This document shows positions 14,541 to 26,101 of a stretch of 64,000 bases of DNA, piece after piece; position 1 is the stretch's first letter; the number at the start of each line of letters is the position of its first letter. Source of the DNA: Adiantum capillus-veneris (Eukaryota > Streptophyta > Polypodiopsida > Polypodiales > Pteridaceae); contig CM043959.1 in the NCBI GenBank assembly GCA_014529385.2, positions 50,674,753 through 50,738,752 of the forward strand. Direction: 5' to 3'. The translations under genes were made by a program, and so were the position numbers. The notes under the pieces were generated by a model, which did no database searches, had not been told where the DNA came from, and saw nothing but the letters and a program-made list of their open reading frames with translations.

Positions 14541-16090
14541 GTTTTGTTGCATCTCTTGTGTGAACAAACTCTTCCACATCATGTGTCAAGCCATGTAAAG
14601 AACCTCTTACAACCTTTGTGTAAAGAACAACCACTTGCATTTGTGCATAGGTAGCCACATCTTACACCCATTTGTCAAAAGGCTGTCTCTTTTGTATAAG
14701 CCTATACAGAGGCACATTCTGCTGAATAATATTAAGTCCATCATTTTTTCAACCATACTTTAGTGTAATGTGTGCCCAATATCAAGCTATAATCTAATTC
14801 TATTCTAATCATTATTATGCCATGAATGGCACACTAACACGTCCTCCTTAATAACACAACAACTGGAATCAAAGCATGGTTAGTGATTAGCATCTCCTAA
14901 TCACTCTATTTGATCTTCATTACTAACCTTCCTTCTCTCCAATCTTTTGGACATGTTCTTGGACTCAATTCCTTGAGCCACTATCCTTCTTGGTTAATTT
15001 ACATTGATTCATGTGTATGTACATTTTTGTGTGTATATAACCACTCCACACACTCATTGGCTATTACAATTGAGTCCCCATTGGTTCAAATTTGGCTAAT
15101 TTGTGCTAATTACGCTCCATTTTGCATTATTATTGTGTGTCTTTTTTGTTTCACTTTATTACATAAATAAAATCCCCATTTAAATTTTACAACTATGTAT
15201 TTTTCATTCTCCTTTACAAGAGCTTTTTAGTTGCACTTTGAATCTCTAGATTTTATCAAGATGAGAGCCACTAATCACACTTTCTAATTGTGTGTGTGTG
15301 TGTGGCTATGAAAACAAAAGGGGCGGGATCCACCTCTTTTGTTTCAAGGGAGGAGGAGGTTAAGTGAAAAAGGCCCATTTTTTTATTTCAATCTATTATT
15401 ATCCAAAGGTAACTCAAATCCAAACACCTTCACTTTAAAGCTTCTAAAACTACTCGGCCCACGGTCACAAGCTACCCATCTCCTACCTGCCCGTTCTCAA
15501 CTATCATCACAACTGCATACACCTGCTCCATATCGGGGTTTTGTGACCTGTCTTGCCTTCACCACAACCTTTGGAGGTGCTATGCCAATCTCTTTGAAAG
15601 CATGCACTTGGCTCAGCTTTATCCTCACCGGCGTGCACTCGGCTCAGCCTCTCGGCCTGGAAGTCATCAAATCACCCAAAGAATCCTCATCACCATCAAA
15701 CCCACTTCTCTACCTCTCTCTTGAAATCATATTTCTCCTCGACTATGAGCTAGAGAAGATAAAGCCTTAGTCATTAGTCTATGTTTTTTAGCGGGTAGAG
15801 CATTTCTTTTTATCCTACTACATCATTCCAAAATGGATGACTAATCCATTTGGGGATTGGGAGACTTAACTGCCGCAAGCATGTCTTCTCTTGAGTCCAT
15901 TTCATTCTCCCAAACTAGAGTGAGAGATTCTACTTGGTGTTTGAGAGACGTCATCATCGCAAACATGATTCTAACCATGCATACTACTTAAATTTGTGCA
16001 CAAGGAAAAAAAGAACTAGTCTTATAAGACAAAAACATTTTTTATTTAAAAAGTATGTACATTTGCTTACTCTATTGTATCATTGTAAGC
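14541..16090. other. no recognisable gene
   Basis: AT-rich sequence. An open frame of 143 codons (15339-15770, +) is rich in Leu, Ser and Pro, has no recognisable domain and lacks coding-like context. I do not call it a gene. Confidence 0.4.
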
Positions 16091-16099
16091 ATTGACAAG

Positions 16100-16590
16100 G
16101 TTCATACTATCCTTAAGCTCTGTTTCTTGCATCCATCTAGCATCTTCAAAAGGATAATTTTTGAATTTAATAAGATAACGCCGTATAATCTTACCATGTC
16201 TTGGTACCTTGTCTTCATGGAAAAAATTTGATTAGGGCTGAAGCACCTTTTCTTGGTCTTTGATCTCATGTGGGTCCTCAATGATTGGTTTAGCATAATA
16301 CTTTTGGTGGTCCGTAGAAACTTTGCCCGTAGTTTTCCTCAATCAAGCCTTGGGAAATTTGAGTAGGACCGAATCTTTTTCCTTGAAATCTAAGGCCCTT
16401 ATGTGCTTGTTAGCAGTAGAATTTTTCCTTTTTTGAGAGATGGATATAGCTTCCTTAATATTTTGGAACGATTCTTGTAGGTCTCAACTATACTCATTGG
16501 CAACCAAGATCTTCCCATGTACCTAAACAAGTGGAATGGAAGCTTCCAATTTGGTGGAATGAGTACTGGTATAGTCATCGACATCTTATT
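16100..16590 (-). pseudogene. gypsy G3 pol end with chromodomain
   Basis: Reading the - strand in the frame that passes about 16240-16110 gives RHGKIIRRYLIKFKNYPFED, then ARWMQETELKDSMNLVNAY. This is the chromodomain pattern Y-L-x-K-(W/F)-K-x-Y-P-x-E-x-A-x-W-x-x-x-x-x-L found at the integrase C-terminus of chromoviruses. Upstream (16590-16400) is integrase C-terminal-like sequence. Frame shifts break it. Confidence 0.6.
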
Positions 16591-17370
16591 CTATAGGTTG
16601 AAAGCAGTTTCTTGTTCTTCCTTCCACACAAAATCAACATCCTTTTTTGTCAATTGTGTGAGTGGTAAACACACATGAGCCAAGTACCTCAAGAACCTAC
16701 TATGCCACTTCACTTGACCAATAAACCTCATCAATTTGAAGTTCATTGTCTTTTGGGATAAATCCTTTAGGATGGCTTCTACTTTCTTTGGGTTAATTGC
16801 TATTCCCATCTTGATGTTACCCAACAAAATGTCCCACTTCACAGCAAAGATACATTTTGCAAGGTTCCATGATAGTCTAGATTCTCTTCATCTCTCAAAA
16901 CACAATCTCAAATTCTTTAGGTGATCCTCCTTCTTTATTGCAACACTAAATTCATCTAAGAATACCTTCATGAAGATTATTAAGTAAGGACAAAATACCT
17001 CCATGACCCACTTTTGAAAAGTAGGTGGTGCATTCTTCAAATCAAAGCTCATAACTTTGGAAGCAGACACTCCTCATTCAATAATAAATTCAGTTTTGTC
17101 TATGCCCTTAAATGTTATACTAATTTTGTTATATCCATTGAAACCATCAAGAAAATTATATATCTCTTGACTAGCTACTACATCCAACATTGTATCACAG
17201 TATGGTAGAGGGAATGGGTCAGTAATGGTTGCAATGTTCAACTTCCTATAATCTACACACACCCTATTATCACATTCTTCTTTGGACTACCACAATTGGT
17301 GATAGCCATGTTAATTTGTCCACTGGGTAAACAAAACCAACCTCCAACAATTTTTCAATCTCTTATTTCA
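16591..17370 (-). pseudogene. gypsy G3 reverse transcriptase
   Basis: From 17370 downward on -: EIEKLLEVGFVYPV, LTWLSPIVVVQRRM, CVDYRKLNIATITDPFPLP, IYNFLDGFNGYNKISI, SFDLKNAPPTFQKWVMEVF, then KVFLDEFSV where active enzymes have F-x-D-D, and RFIGQVKWHSRFLRYLAHV. It enters RNase H (WKEEQETAFNL) and stops abruptly at 16591, where chromodomain-end sequence begins. RNase H and most of the integrase are deleted. Confidence 0.8.
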
Positions 17371-17859
17371 CTTGTGTGGTATGATTGGGGTTCACCCTGT
17401 ATCTTTGCTGCTTCATTGGCACTACATCTATTTTTAGGTTAATAGTGTGGATCTTCGCTTTTCATATCAGTGTATGAGCAAGCAAAGACATCCTTGAATT
17501 CTAATAACAAAGCTATCAACGCCCTTTTAAAATCAATATCCAATTCACTAGATACTTTAACCATTTTGGGGCTATCTTCATCTCCTAAATTTATGTCTTC
17601 TAGTTCATCTTGTCTCGCCTAGAGCTTTTGAACACTTGTTCTTCAAACATTTTCTCTGCATGAATGATTGCCTCATATGCTTCTCTCTCTTCTTTCAATC
17701 TTGGCTCTTTATTTCTCATGCCTAATTTCTTTCTGTCCACTTTTAGGTTCAGTTCAATTTAGTCAAATGTTTTTTATTTTCTAATGAATCTACAATTTCT
17801 TGCACATCCACTAATTGGGACCACTATTTCATTTCTCTAAAGAAAATCCTCCTCCTCAT

Positions 17860-18330
17860 CTTCCTCAATGGCTTCTCCCTTGTTAATCCCTTTTGCATAC
17901 AAAGTTATAAATCCCAAGTGGAATGCTCTTCTTTGGCACCATCTTCATCCTTACCTTATTTTTCCTTTGTTTGACCACAATTGTATCTACACCCCAATTT
18001 GTTTCACCTTGGTGTCTCTTAGCCATGGTCTACTACCCAAAATCATTGGGTAAGAAAATATTGACTCTTCCAAATTCAACACACAAAAAATAGACTAAAA
18101 AAGCAAACCTTCCACACTTATCGTTTGGTGTTTTCTAATCACCAAAGGTTTTACTCTCCTTTGGTTAGCCATTTTGACATGGAAAGGTGCTAGTTCTTAC
18201 TTCATTAGATTTAGTTTCCTACATATTGATTTAGGAAGGATGTTGACTACCGAACCCCCATTGGAAACTTTATGTTCAATATGGTTGATGGGTGGAAGGG
18301 CATTCATTGCCCTCCCACCCAAATTTTTTA
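17860..18330 (-). pseudogene. gypsy G3 aspartic protease
   Basis: The - strand near 18290-17990 reads NGGSVVNILPKSICRKLNL and PFHVKMANQRRVKPLVIRKH, then an ILGSRPWL-type strand. This is the retropepsin pattern D-x-G-S-x-x-N-I-L-P with the catalytic Asp changed to Asn. Stops occur within it. The spacer from here to the reverse transcriptase (17370-17860) shows no further domain. Confidence 0.6.
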
Positions 18331-18334
18331 TTCT

Positions 18335-18558
18335 CAGGTGTCGCTATAGGCATCTCTATTTAAGGTTCTGCAGTATCTCTATGAGCATCGCTTAATTGGA
18401 AATTGTATACATCACTATAAGCGTTACTATATAGCGATGCTTGTAGCAATGCATAGAGAAACGTTCTCTTTGTGATCCTTTTAGCGACGCCGGGGGGAAA
18501 ATATCCCCGTGTATTTGTATTGCTACAGTCATCACAAGTGCACAAAACCTCTTGTAGT
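18335..18558. mobile_element. possible small CACTA-type remnant
   Basis: Short words such as AGCGACGCC, GCGATGC and GCGTTAC recur, and the segment ends in CCTCTTGTAGT, close to the reverse complement of the CACTA terminus CACTACAAGA. It separates the two gypsy remnants. No target duplication is resolved. Confidence 0.3.
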
Positions 18559-18659
18559 TAAAGGCCCACAATATCTTAGAGATAATTTAGGTGTTGGCCC
18601 AATTTTCAAACATTTTGAATGTTCTGGCCCACATAAAAATACCTCTTCCTCTTCCATGA

Positions 18660-20581
18660 AGTTTACTTGACAATGTTTCTTAGCAACACAAATTGGCTAT
18701 TTATCTTCTGCTTGTCAAACATTTTGACAAGAAAGTTTCAGCATATCCATATGATCTTGGAGATCTAGGTTGAAAACCATACATAAGCATGAAAGGACTA
18801 AAACCATTTATCACATGCTTTGGACTATTATAAGAAAACTCTAGAATAGGAAAATAATCTTCCCAATCAAATTGCTTCTTGCTAAGGTATGCTCTTAGCA
18901 TATCCTCTAGCACCTGATTAACACATTCAATTTGACCATCCATTTTTGAATGATCTGCTAAGTGGGTACCCTATAGTTTGAACACAACCGTCCAAAAATG
19001 ATTATTATACTTAGGATTACGATCACTTGCAATAATGTTGGACAATCCGTATAGCCTATACAAATTGTCAACAAATAACTTTGCTAAGTATAGAGTTTTA
19101 ACTGTGGGCTTGGTTGGAATAAATTTTTAAAGTCTAGTCAACCAATCTACCACCACCCATACGGAGCCATGACCTAGTACAATGGTTGATAAATCCATAA
19201 TAAAACCCATTGAGATACTTTCCCATTTACCATTAGGAATCTCTAGAGTATCCAAGAGACGTCCTACTTTCAAGTTCTTTGCTTTACTAGCTTGAAATTT
19301 TTGGCAACGCAAGACATAATCTTGAACATACCCATATAAACCTGGTCAATAAAGTTGTCATTGGTGTGTATATGTTCTCTTTATACCTGGGTGCACCGCA
19401 CTAGGACTTTCATGATATTCATATATAATTTAGCACCGAATGTATGTATCTGTAATTAAATAAACTCTTCCCTTGTGGAGTAGGTACCCATCATCAATAG
19501 AAAAACTCTTCCATTTCTGAAGCTCATCACTCAAAAGAGTAGAACTGTGTGTGGAGGAAAGAGATACACCGCCAATATTAGAGTAAGAGGATTCTTCATC
19601 TTCACATGGCTCCACACTTTGGAGTATGTTTCATCATGCTCATATTTTCCCTTTAAAGATTCCAAAAACTCACTTCGAAGCTGTGTCAAGAGAAGAGAGT
19701 TGATCTCAAACATGCAGCTAAGAGCGTCAACTATCACATTGTATTTTCCTTTATGATATCATAGCTTTGCATCACACTCGTGAAGAATCTTAGACCACTT
19801 GGCCTTTTGACCCTTTCAATCGATTTCTTGTGTAAACTATTTTATACTTTCATGGTCAAACACAATCTCAAATTGTAGCCCATATAAGTAATGCCTCCAT
19901 GTTTTTAAAGCAAACACTATTGCATAGAGTTCTCTTTTGAAAGCAGAGTAATTTTTTTGTGCAACATCAAGTTTCTTGCTTTCAAATGCAATTGGCCTTT
20001 CCTTTTATAGAAAGATTTCTCCAATAGCACAATTTCTAGCATCCGTTTCTAGCACAAACGGATTCATAGGGTCTATAATAGCTAAACAAGAGCTGTAGCT
20101 AATGAGACCTTGAGCTCATCAAAAGTTTCATGTTGAGCTTCTCCCCACCGAAAGGTTTTCCCCTTGGCTTTTAGTTGGGTTTTCATAGAAACAACAATAA
20201 GAGTATAGTTGTCAATAAACCATCTATAAAAACATGAATTTGAAGATCTTTCAAGTTTTAGGGACAAGCCCATTTATAAATGGCATCTACTTTCGATTTA
20301 TGAAGACCATCTGACAAGATTACATGCCCCAAATAGTGAATCTCATCTTTAAGAAAATAATATGACTTGGATTCCTTGGCATATAACTTGTTTTTCCATA
20401 ATAATTCAAACACTTGCTTTAGATAATGTAAGTGATTTTCCTCAAAGGCACTATATACTAGGATGTCAAGAAGGAAAATAATAACAAACTCTCCTAGAGA
20501 TGGTTTCAAGGAACTTCCATATGCTTCATGAAAGTAACCAACGGATTGGTCAATCGGAAGGGCATATAACAAAAAACTCAT
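18660..20581 (-). pseudogene. gypsy G4 reverse transcriptase, RNase H and integrase
   Basis: In - order: reverse transcriptase C-terminus at 20581-20258 (FVIIFLLDILVYSAFEENH, YFLKDEIHYLGHVILSDGL), RNase H near 20273-20082 (GKTFRWGEAQHETFDELK), and linker with IVDALSCMFEIN at 19737. The integrase follows, with MRCQKFQASKAKN, GKWESISMGFIMDL and DGQIECVNQVLEDMLRAYL, then FSYNSPKHVINGFSPFMLMY at 18943-18701. The first catalytic Asp is Gly in SMGFIMDL. Many frame shifts. The 5' half is missing. Confidence 0.8.
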
Positions 20582-20724
20582 AGTGTCTCTAGACTTTTTT
20601 CAAAAAGAATTTCTGGGTAATCAGCAAGCCTAATGCGTACTTGATGATATCGTGATCACCAATCTATATTTTTAAAGATACAAGCATGGGTGATTTTATC
20701 AAATAACTCATCCACTTGAGGCTT

Positions 20725-21420
20725 CAGTAATACCATTTTGTTGAGGTGTATATTGCACTATACATTGGTGTTTTATCCCACGATTAGTAAGAAATGCATT
20801 AAACTCATGAGATATATACTTCCCCCTCAATTTGAATGGAGGGTGTCCATAGTACATTTAGAGACATTTTCATCCATATCCAAAAATTGCTTGAGGCACA
20901 TGAACACTTCGGACTTGACTTTAAGCCAGATATGTGCATGCATGCCTAGAGTAATCATCAATGAAATTCATGAAATACAAGTAATTGCATGCATGTAGCC
21001 CTTATTGAACTATCCTTTGGAAACTTCAAACACTACATCTTACCCAAAATACATCTTTCACAGCCATGCTTCACAAGTGCTTCAAAAGGTGGCAAAGAAG
21101 AAACCATATCAAATTTCTGCAAACACAGCAAACTGGCAAGATTGAGATGCCTTAAATGTGCATGCTAAAGGTTTGCATCTGAAATAACCTTTGAATTCGC
21201 AACTGAATTTGTAAAATTCCACCCACACTTTTCATACAAAGCAAGCTTATACATCCCATGGAACAAAATTCTAGGTGCAATAATTTCATGACCAAATTGA
21301 GATCATGAACTATACATCTTTCATCCACAAATTTCACAACAAGTCCAAGTGTTAGCTGCTCAGCTAACAAGAGCTAAAGAAAGAGCATCAAAAGTGGTGC
21401 CACATTTTTTAAAGTCAATT
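20725..21420 (-). pseudogene. copia C4 integrase scrap
   Basis: Near 20850-20725 the - strand reads KYISHEFNAFLTNRGIKHQ followed by YTPQQNGITEA, the last part of the copia integrase core. The 5' sequence to 21420 looks like degraded pre-integrase sequence. No LTRs could be assigned. Confidence 0.55.
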
Positions 21421-21965
21421 GAATGTATTAAATCCCTTTGTATCACTAAAAAATCCTGCAAAGTCCAAAGCCATTGTAACATTATTGATTGCCAATGAGT
21501 CTAAAGGGGTTGAGGGCCTCCAAGTTTGTAATCATATGCAATTTCTAAGATTTTTATTGAGCCCAATCAGCTAGAAATTGATTCTTTGAACCTTAGCTAA
21601 GGTATAAAAGGAAACCTTTGTAATTTAAAACGTAAGTTTTTGGATAATGAAGGTAAGAGTTTGTTGCTGCAGAAGTTCAATGTGAGTCTACCGTTTCTTT
21701 GATTCTTTGTGTCTCTCTTGTACGGTGTTGCATTGCTATTTCGAGCATACCAACGCATTCGCAGGTGAAAGATTGTTCATTTAACGTAAGTTTTTTGTGA
21801 TGAAAGTGTGATTTTAGTCATGTTGTCTACAAGCTAATTTTGCTCCTTATGCACCATACACGCACCAAAAGTGGTTTTTGACCTTAGGAATAGGTAGAGC
21901 ACGTCTAGAGGAAGCTATAAAGTTCTTCACAGTCTGAAATTGATTGACCTAAAATAAGCTGTTAT

Positions 21966-22015
21966 CATTAGGAAAAATATGAACCCTCTAGGGGCCCTTT
22001 GGGATTAAGGTTAAT
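21966..22015 (+). repeat. left terminal inverted repeat of the H3 element
   Basis: CATTAGGAAAAATATGAACC is followed by a GGGCC run and GGGATTAAGGTTAAT. The reverse complement of 31516-31450 reads CATTAGGAGAAATATGAACC, then GGGCC and GGGATTAAGGCTAAT. The match is imperfect but in the same order, and it sets the outer limits of the element. I could not find a convincing target-site duplication. Confidence 0.65.
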
Positions 22016-22131
22016 TAGAGGCCAGCCAATGAGAAGAGGGTGGTGGACACACTCTATGCCCTCAAAAATGTAGGGGGACAAAGTAGTCTTACACTTTTTA
22101 AATGGTCTCTTACCTAGTGAGAAGGTGGGGT

Positions 22132-22165
<34 letters not shown>
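22132..22165 (+). repeat. homopolymeric G run, 34 bp
   Basis: Thirty-four consecutive G residues lie 166 bp inside the left end of the H3 element. Such a run can form G-quadruplexes and is prone to length error in sequencing. No counterpart exists at the right end. Confidence 0.95.
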
Positions 22166-22166
<1 letters not shown>

Positions 22167-22755
22167 GGGCCATATGGAACCTCCAACTTCCCTCCTTTTT
22201 GATCCGGTTTTGAAAAAATCTCAAAAATTTGAAATTTTTCAAAAATTTCAAAACTCAAATTTCATCTTTTGAAAACCCCCCTAAAACTATTTTGTGGTCA
22301 AAAAAGCATTTTTTGATCTCAAAAAGTCAAAACGTGCATCCAAAAACCCTAAAATTCAAAATTTTTTAAAAACTTTTAAAAAATCTTTTTTTGCTATCCA
22401 GAGCTCCCCCAAAATTAGTTATTAGGCAAAAAGGGATTTTCTCTCTCTAGAACCCCTTTTCCAACCCCTCCTTGGTTGCAACCATCACACTCATCCTCTA
22501 CTCCAACACTCTCTCTCTTTACACCATCTCCATTGCTGCAGCAAGGAAGCTCCTCTCTCCTCCCCTACCACCTTCCATTGCCACACCAAGCAAGGCTTAT
22601 CCACCTTCTCCTCCCAGTGCCACACCAAGCAAGGGTTGTCCACCTTCTCCTCCCATTGCCACAAGGGTTGACCATTTTCTCATATTACTTTATCACACCT
22701 ACATTGTAGCAACAAGCAAGGTTCTTCTCCTCCTCCTAGTTTGCTTTGCTCAACC

Positions 22756-24096
22756 ATGGCCAACTCTACTTCGCAAAGGCGACCAAAGGATGAGGTCACA
22801 GCACTTGCATGCCACAACACTAGAGGTGTAGATGATGAGTGGGTGCCATAAGAGTTCACCAAAGGTGCTTGGGTATACATGCAACCATTTGCTGTTGGCC
22901 CTCATCGTGTGCGGAATCGTGCAAACTTGGATCTTCATTGGAAAGGAAAGCTCCTTGGCTTCAAGAACCGCAAAGACAAGGGGACCATAGCCATTGTGCA
23001 CCATGTTTTCTCAATGTCAACCATGCACTTGCAACAACCACCTCGATTTCCAACACATTGTCAGTACATGTTTTGAGAATACAAAGCTAGGTGTGAAATC
23101 ACAGTGTAGTGTTATTATGGATTCATACTTATCATTTGTCATTCATTTATAGTCATATTTCCATCCACGTTGGTGGAGGAGCAGCCACTACATAGTCTCT
23201 TCGGCACATTCAATGCTATACATGCGGATATTGGAGCAATAATGTTCCCGCATCTTTGCCCAACCAAACTGGTTCAAAGAAGGATTTTCTTCTATTCTCA
23301 CTCCTATATTGTCCCTACTTCTACACAAGCATTTGGAACGCTTGAACCCATCAAAGTAACTTCCTTATTAAGTATGGAGTGGCCGGTCCCAGATTTGTGG
23401 TCGGTAGAATCTTTCAAGAAAAAGATGATAATGGATGTCCAAAACTCTTTGAAATACTCTAAAGCTTCCAGGTCTGTGGGCTTAAGCTGGTGTTTGCCTA
23501 TTCATTGTTTTGTGCACATTTTTAAACAGTTTGGATTTGTGGAGACTACCACAATGCTTGTATGTAAAGATGCGCATTACGAGGAATTAGGAAGGCTTTT
23601 AGAAGAGGACTGGGGTTTTGTGGAGGGCATGCACAACGGGGACCGGTACCGTTGTAAGGTTGGAGCTTCAGGTATTGAAATGCGCTATTTGAAATCCCGC
23701 ACCTCCTTGTACATACGATTTCACTATGATCGTTGGATGTGCAAGCTTGGAGTGTGGACTCCCTTACAGAGTGTAGACGGCGCTATTGCAAGCTTTGACA
23801 TTGTAGTGAAGATGCCCAACGATGCTTTGGAGGCAGTCCAAGTGAACAAGCATTGGACTCTCAGTAATGTTCGAGAACATTTGGTTATTATGGGTTTTGA
23901 GGCCCTTCAACAAGCACAATTTTGTTTACAAGGTCACAAGGTGAGAATCCTTCCACCACATTTTCAATACATCATGGTTTGTCGATCATTAGATGCTTAT
24001 TGTAATGAATGTCCGCAGATTGGGAAGAGAATGGAAGACAAATTGAAGGTCGAGGAGGACTGGGGGATAGATGGAACTATGCTATCGATCTTATAA
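22756..24096 (+). pseudogene. left-arm gene 1 of the H3 element, unknown protein
   Basis: I do not recognise this family. From the ATG at 22756 the frame reads MANSTSQRRPKDEVTAL, reaches a TAA at codon 32 (after DDEWVP), then stays open as EFTKGAWVYMQPFAVGPHR. A weak donor at 23060 and an acceptor ending at 23152 (93-bp intron) would join it in phase to the long frame running to 24096. That gives 416 codons including the stop. The downstream part alone (308 codons from 23170, first ATG at 23242) has no known motif. It contains LSWCLPIHCFVHIFKQFGF, a charged stretch and CNECPQIGKRMEDKL near the end. The single in-frame stop marks it as damaged or read through. The join is inferred. Confidence 0.5.
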
Positions 24097-24140
24097 CTTT
24101 GTAACTCTTGCAATTTTCATATTGATCCCCGTTGTAATCA

Positions 24141-24166
24141 ACATGATTTGCTTCGGCAAATCATGT
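24141..24166 (+). terminator. 3'-UTR hairpin with TTCG loop
   Basis: An 11-bp perfect stem (ACATGATTTGC / GCAAATCATGT) closes a TTCG loop, 45 bp after the stop of left-arm gene 1. UUCG tetraloops are unusually stable in RNA. It may mark or process the transcript end, or be a chance foldback. Confidence 0.4.
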
Positions 24167-24254
24167 CTTTGAATATAATTTTTTGCATTGGGATGAGAAA
24201 TCATTTTTTGGTGAAAGTGCCTTTTTTTTTTAATGTCTTAAAAGAAGGGTACAT

Positions 24255-24262
24255 TATAAAAG
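24255..24262 (+). promoter_or_regulatory. TATA box of left-arm gene 2
   Basis: TATAAAAG lies 82 bp upstream of the ATG at 24344, leaving room for a 5' leader of about 50 nt. Confidence 0.5.
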
Positions 24263-24343
24263 GGGGGCCACCTAACTCATTCACTATTTTCACTTTTGCA
24301 ACTCCTGAGCTCCTCCACTCTCTATCCACACCCCAGGCTAAAC

Positions 24344-25921
24344 ATGGATGCTGCCACAGCCTCTGCATCTGTACCCACATCCACCCCTTTGTCACGCTTC
24401 ATCCTCTTCCTCGAGGACACCAAATACAAAGGGAAGTTGGACCTCCACACCTTTTTTACTCGTCTCCCTGACCTTGACGCCACAGTTGCCCTTCACATGG
24501 ATGCATTTGAGGAGATTTTTGCGTTCATGGAGGAGCACATCATAAAATATTCTGTATCTATCCCCCCACATGCAGGGATTTGGGTGCCTTGCGATCTTTT
24601 GCGCTATATACACAAATGTGATCGCCCATTCTCCAAGCGGTTGCAACGATTCCAAGAAATTGCAACCAATGCAGGCCATTACTTGGACGAGCAAGCCCCT
24701 GGGGTGTCAGCGCTCAAGAAGCGCAAGTTGGGGGTGGAGTACCTTTCTCGGATCGCAACATTTATCTTCTTGGTGAGCGAGGAACCTGATTTGGAGGAGC
24801 TCCGCTTACCACACCTTCAAGTTGGGTCCTTTATCAAGGACACCAAGGAGCAGCAGGTTATCCCCATGAACCCTGCAGCGGAAGGAAAAGCACACCATCT
24901 CGAGTACCCTAGGGGTCTTGAGGAAGTGGTTGAGAAATCCATAGTTGCGGCTGGCCCTAGTGACACTCTAGTGCCATTACCACTGACGGATGTGACTATC
25001 CCAGAGGTAGAAATTAGCCGCTTATCCTCAGTGTTAGTGGATGGGGAGGAGTTTGTGTTCCTGCATGATTTGGAAAAAGCATTTGGCCTGCGCATCGATG
25101 AATGCTTGAGCGTGCTATGCAACAGCATCAAATGTCCCTTAGACAATACGCCAGATGCCCTAGAAAGCAAGCTCTTGCCAGATGGGGACTCTGTTGCTGA
25201 CACTATTGCAGTTGTATGTGCGGAGGTCCTGGCAGCAGAGCAGTTGCACGTGGTTGATGAAGATTTCCAAGCCACGCAAGCCAAGGTTGAGGCTGCTAGG
25301 ATGCCTATGCCATTATGCAACCTCCCATCTGATGATCCAAAGCTTGTATCTGTGGTGCATGGGAGCATTGACTTGGATGCAAAGGGCGACAGGGAGGAGG
25401 ACGACAAGGAGCAGGAGGTAAACTGTATCCTAATTTTCATGTTACTATTTTATCCTTCGTTGTCTTTTTTCTCAACCTTCATCGGTTTATGACAGGATGT
25501 TGTGGAGGTTGATTATTTTGCTGCAAGGACGGGTGGCAAGCGGACGGGCTTTGGACCTCAAGCTTCCCTTGCGCATTACCTCGTACAACTCCCCCCTGGC
25601 GATGTGGCCATTATCCATAATGAATTTACTCCCCAAGCCCATTTTATGAATTGGTCGTTAAAAGCTTTGAGCAAGTTTTTGTGTTTGAGTACCATTGCTC
25701 AAACTGCGCATCAAGTGTTCCTAGTGCGTAGATCCCTTGTATGCACAGCGTTTGGCACTGGCTTTCGTGGTAAAGTGCTTGCCCAGATAGGGATACATGC
25801 TTCCATTGGCTCAATTGACCCAAATGCCATAGCGCAGTCCCTCTTGACTGGGGAGTTGCCTTACGCGCAAAATAGGCGCCAGGAAATGGTCAAAAAAATT
25901 CTGAACTCCTCAGATACATGA
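24344..25921 (+). CDS. left-arm gene 2 of the H3 element, 499-residue unknown protein
   Basis: This is a two-exon gene: 24344-25417 (358 codons exactly) and 25496-25921 (141 codons plus TGA). The 78-bp intron has a GTAAAC donor after GAGCAGGAG and an acceptor in TTTATGACAG, phase 0. I do not recognise a domain. Visible features are a short Ala/Ser/Thr-rich start, helix-rich blocks (DAFEEIFAFMEEHIIKYSVS, CDLLRYIHKCDRPFSKRL) and a basic patch SALKKRKLGVEYL. An acidic stretch (GDREEDDKEQE) lies right at the splice junction. Exon 2 is compact and well ordered, from GKRTGFGPQASLAHYLVQLP to RRQEMVKKIL. The start at 24344 is chosen because it follows a TATA box. Both exons are open without damage. 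It is probably an accessory protein of the element. Confidence 0.7.
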
Positions 25922-25944
25922 TGTAAAATCACCGTGCTAAAAGG

Positions 25945-25950
25945 AATAAA
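25945..25950 (+). terminator. polyadenylation signal AATAAA
   Basis: A canonical AATAAA lies 24 bp after the stop codon of left-arm gene 2. It suggests the transcript ends before the central palindromes. Confidence 0.5.
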
Positions 25951-26101
25951 AAATATTTGAAATTGTCTCTCTATATTGCAAATTCTTTTCAATCTGATTT
26001 GTCAATCTTGAAAATTGTTTCAATTGGTGATATGAATTGTTTTTTGACTTTGTTATTTCAAGGTATGTAATTGCAGTCAATTTGAGTATAATTGTGATTT
26101 T

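Noticed and set aside
22472-22831. Open frames of 119 and 77 codons upstream of left-arm gene 1
   Set aside because: They overlap, arise from a Pro/Ser-rich direct repeat of about 36 bp (22580-22670), and lie in the likely promoter or leader.
24817-25440. 207-codon open frame on - inside left-arm gene 2
   Set aside because: It is antisense to a spliced, well-formed gene. Its Ser-rich composition mirrors the coding strand.
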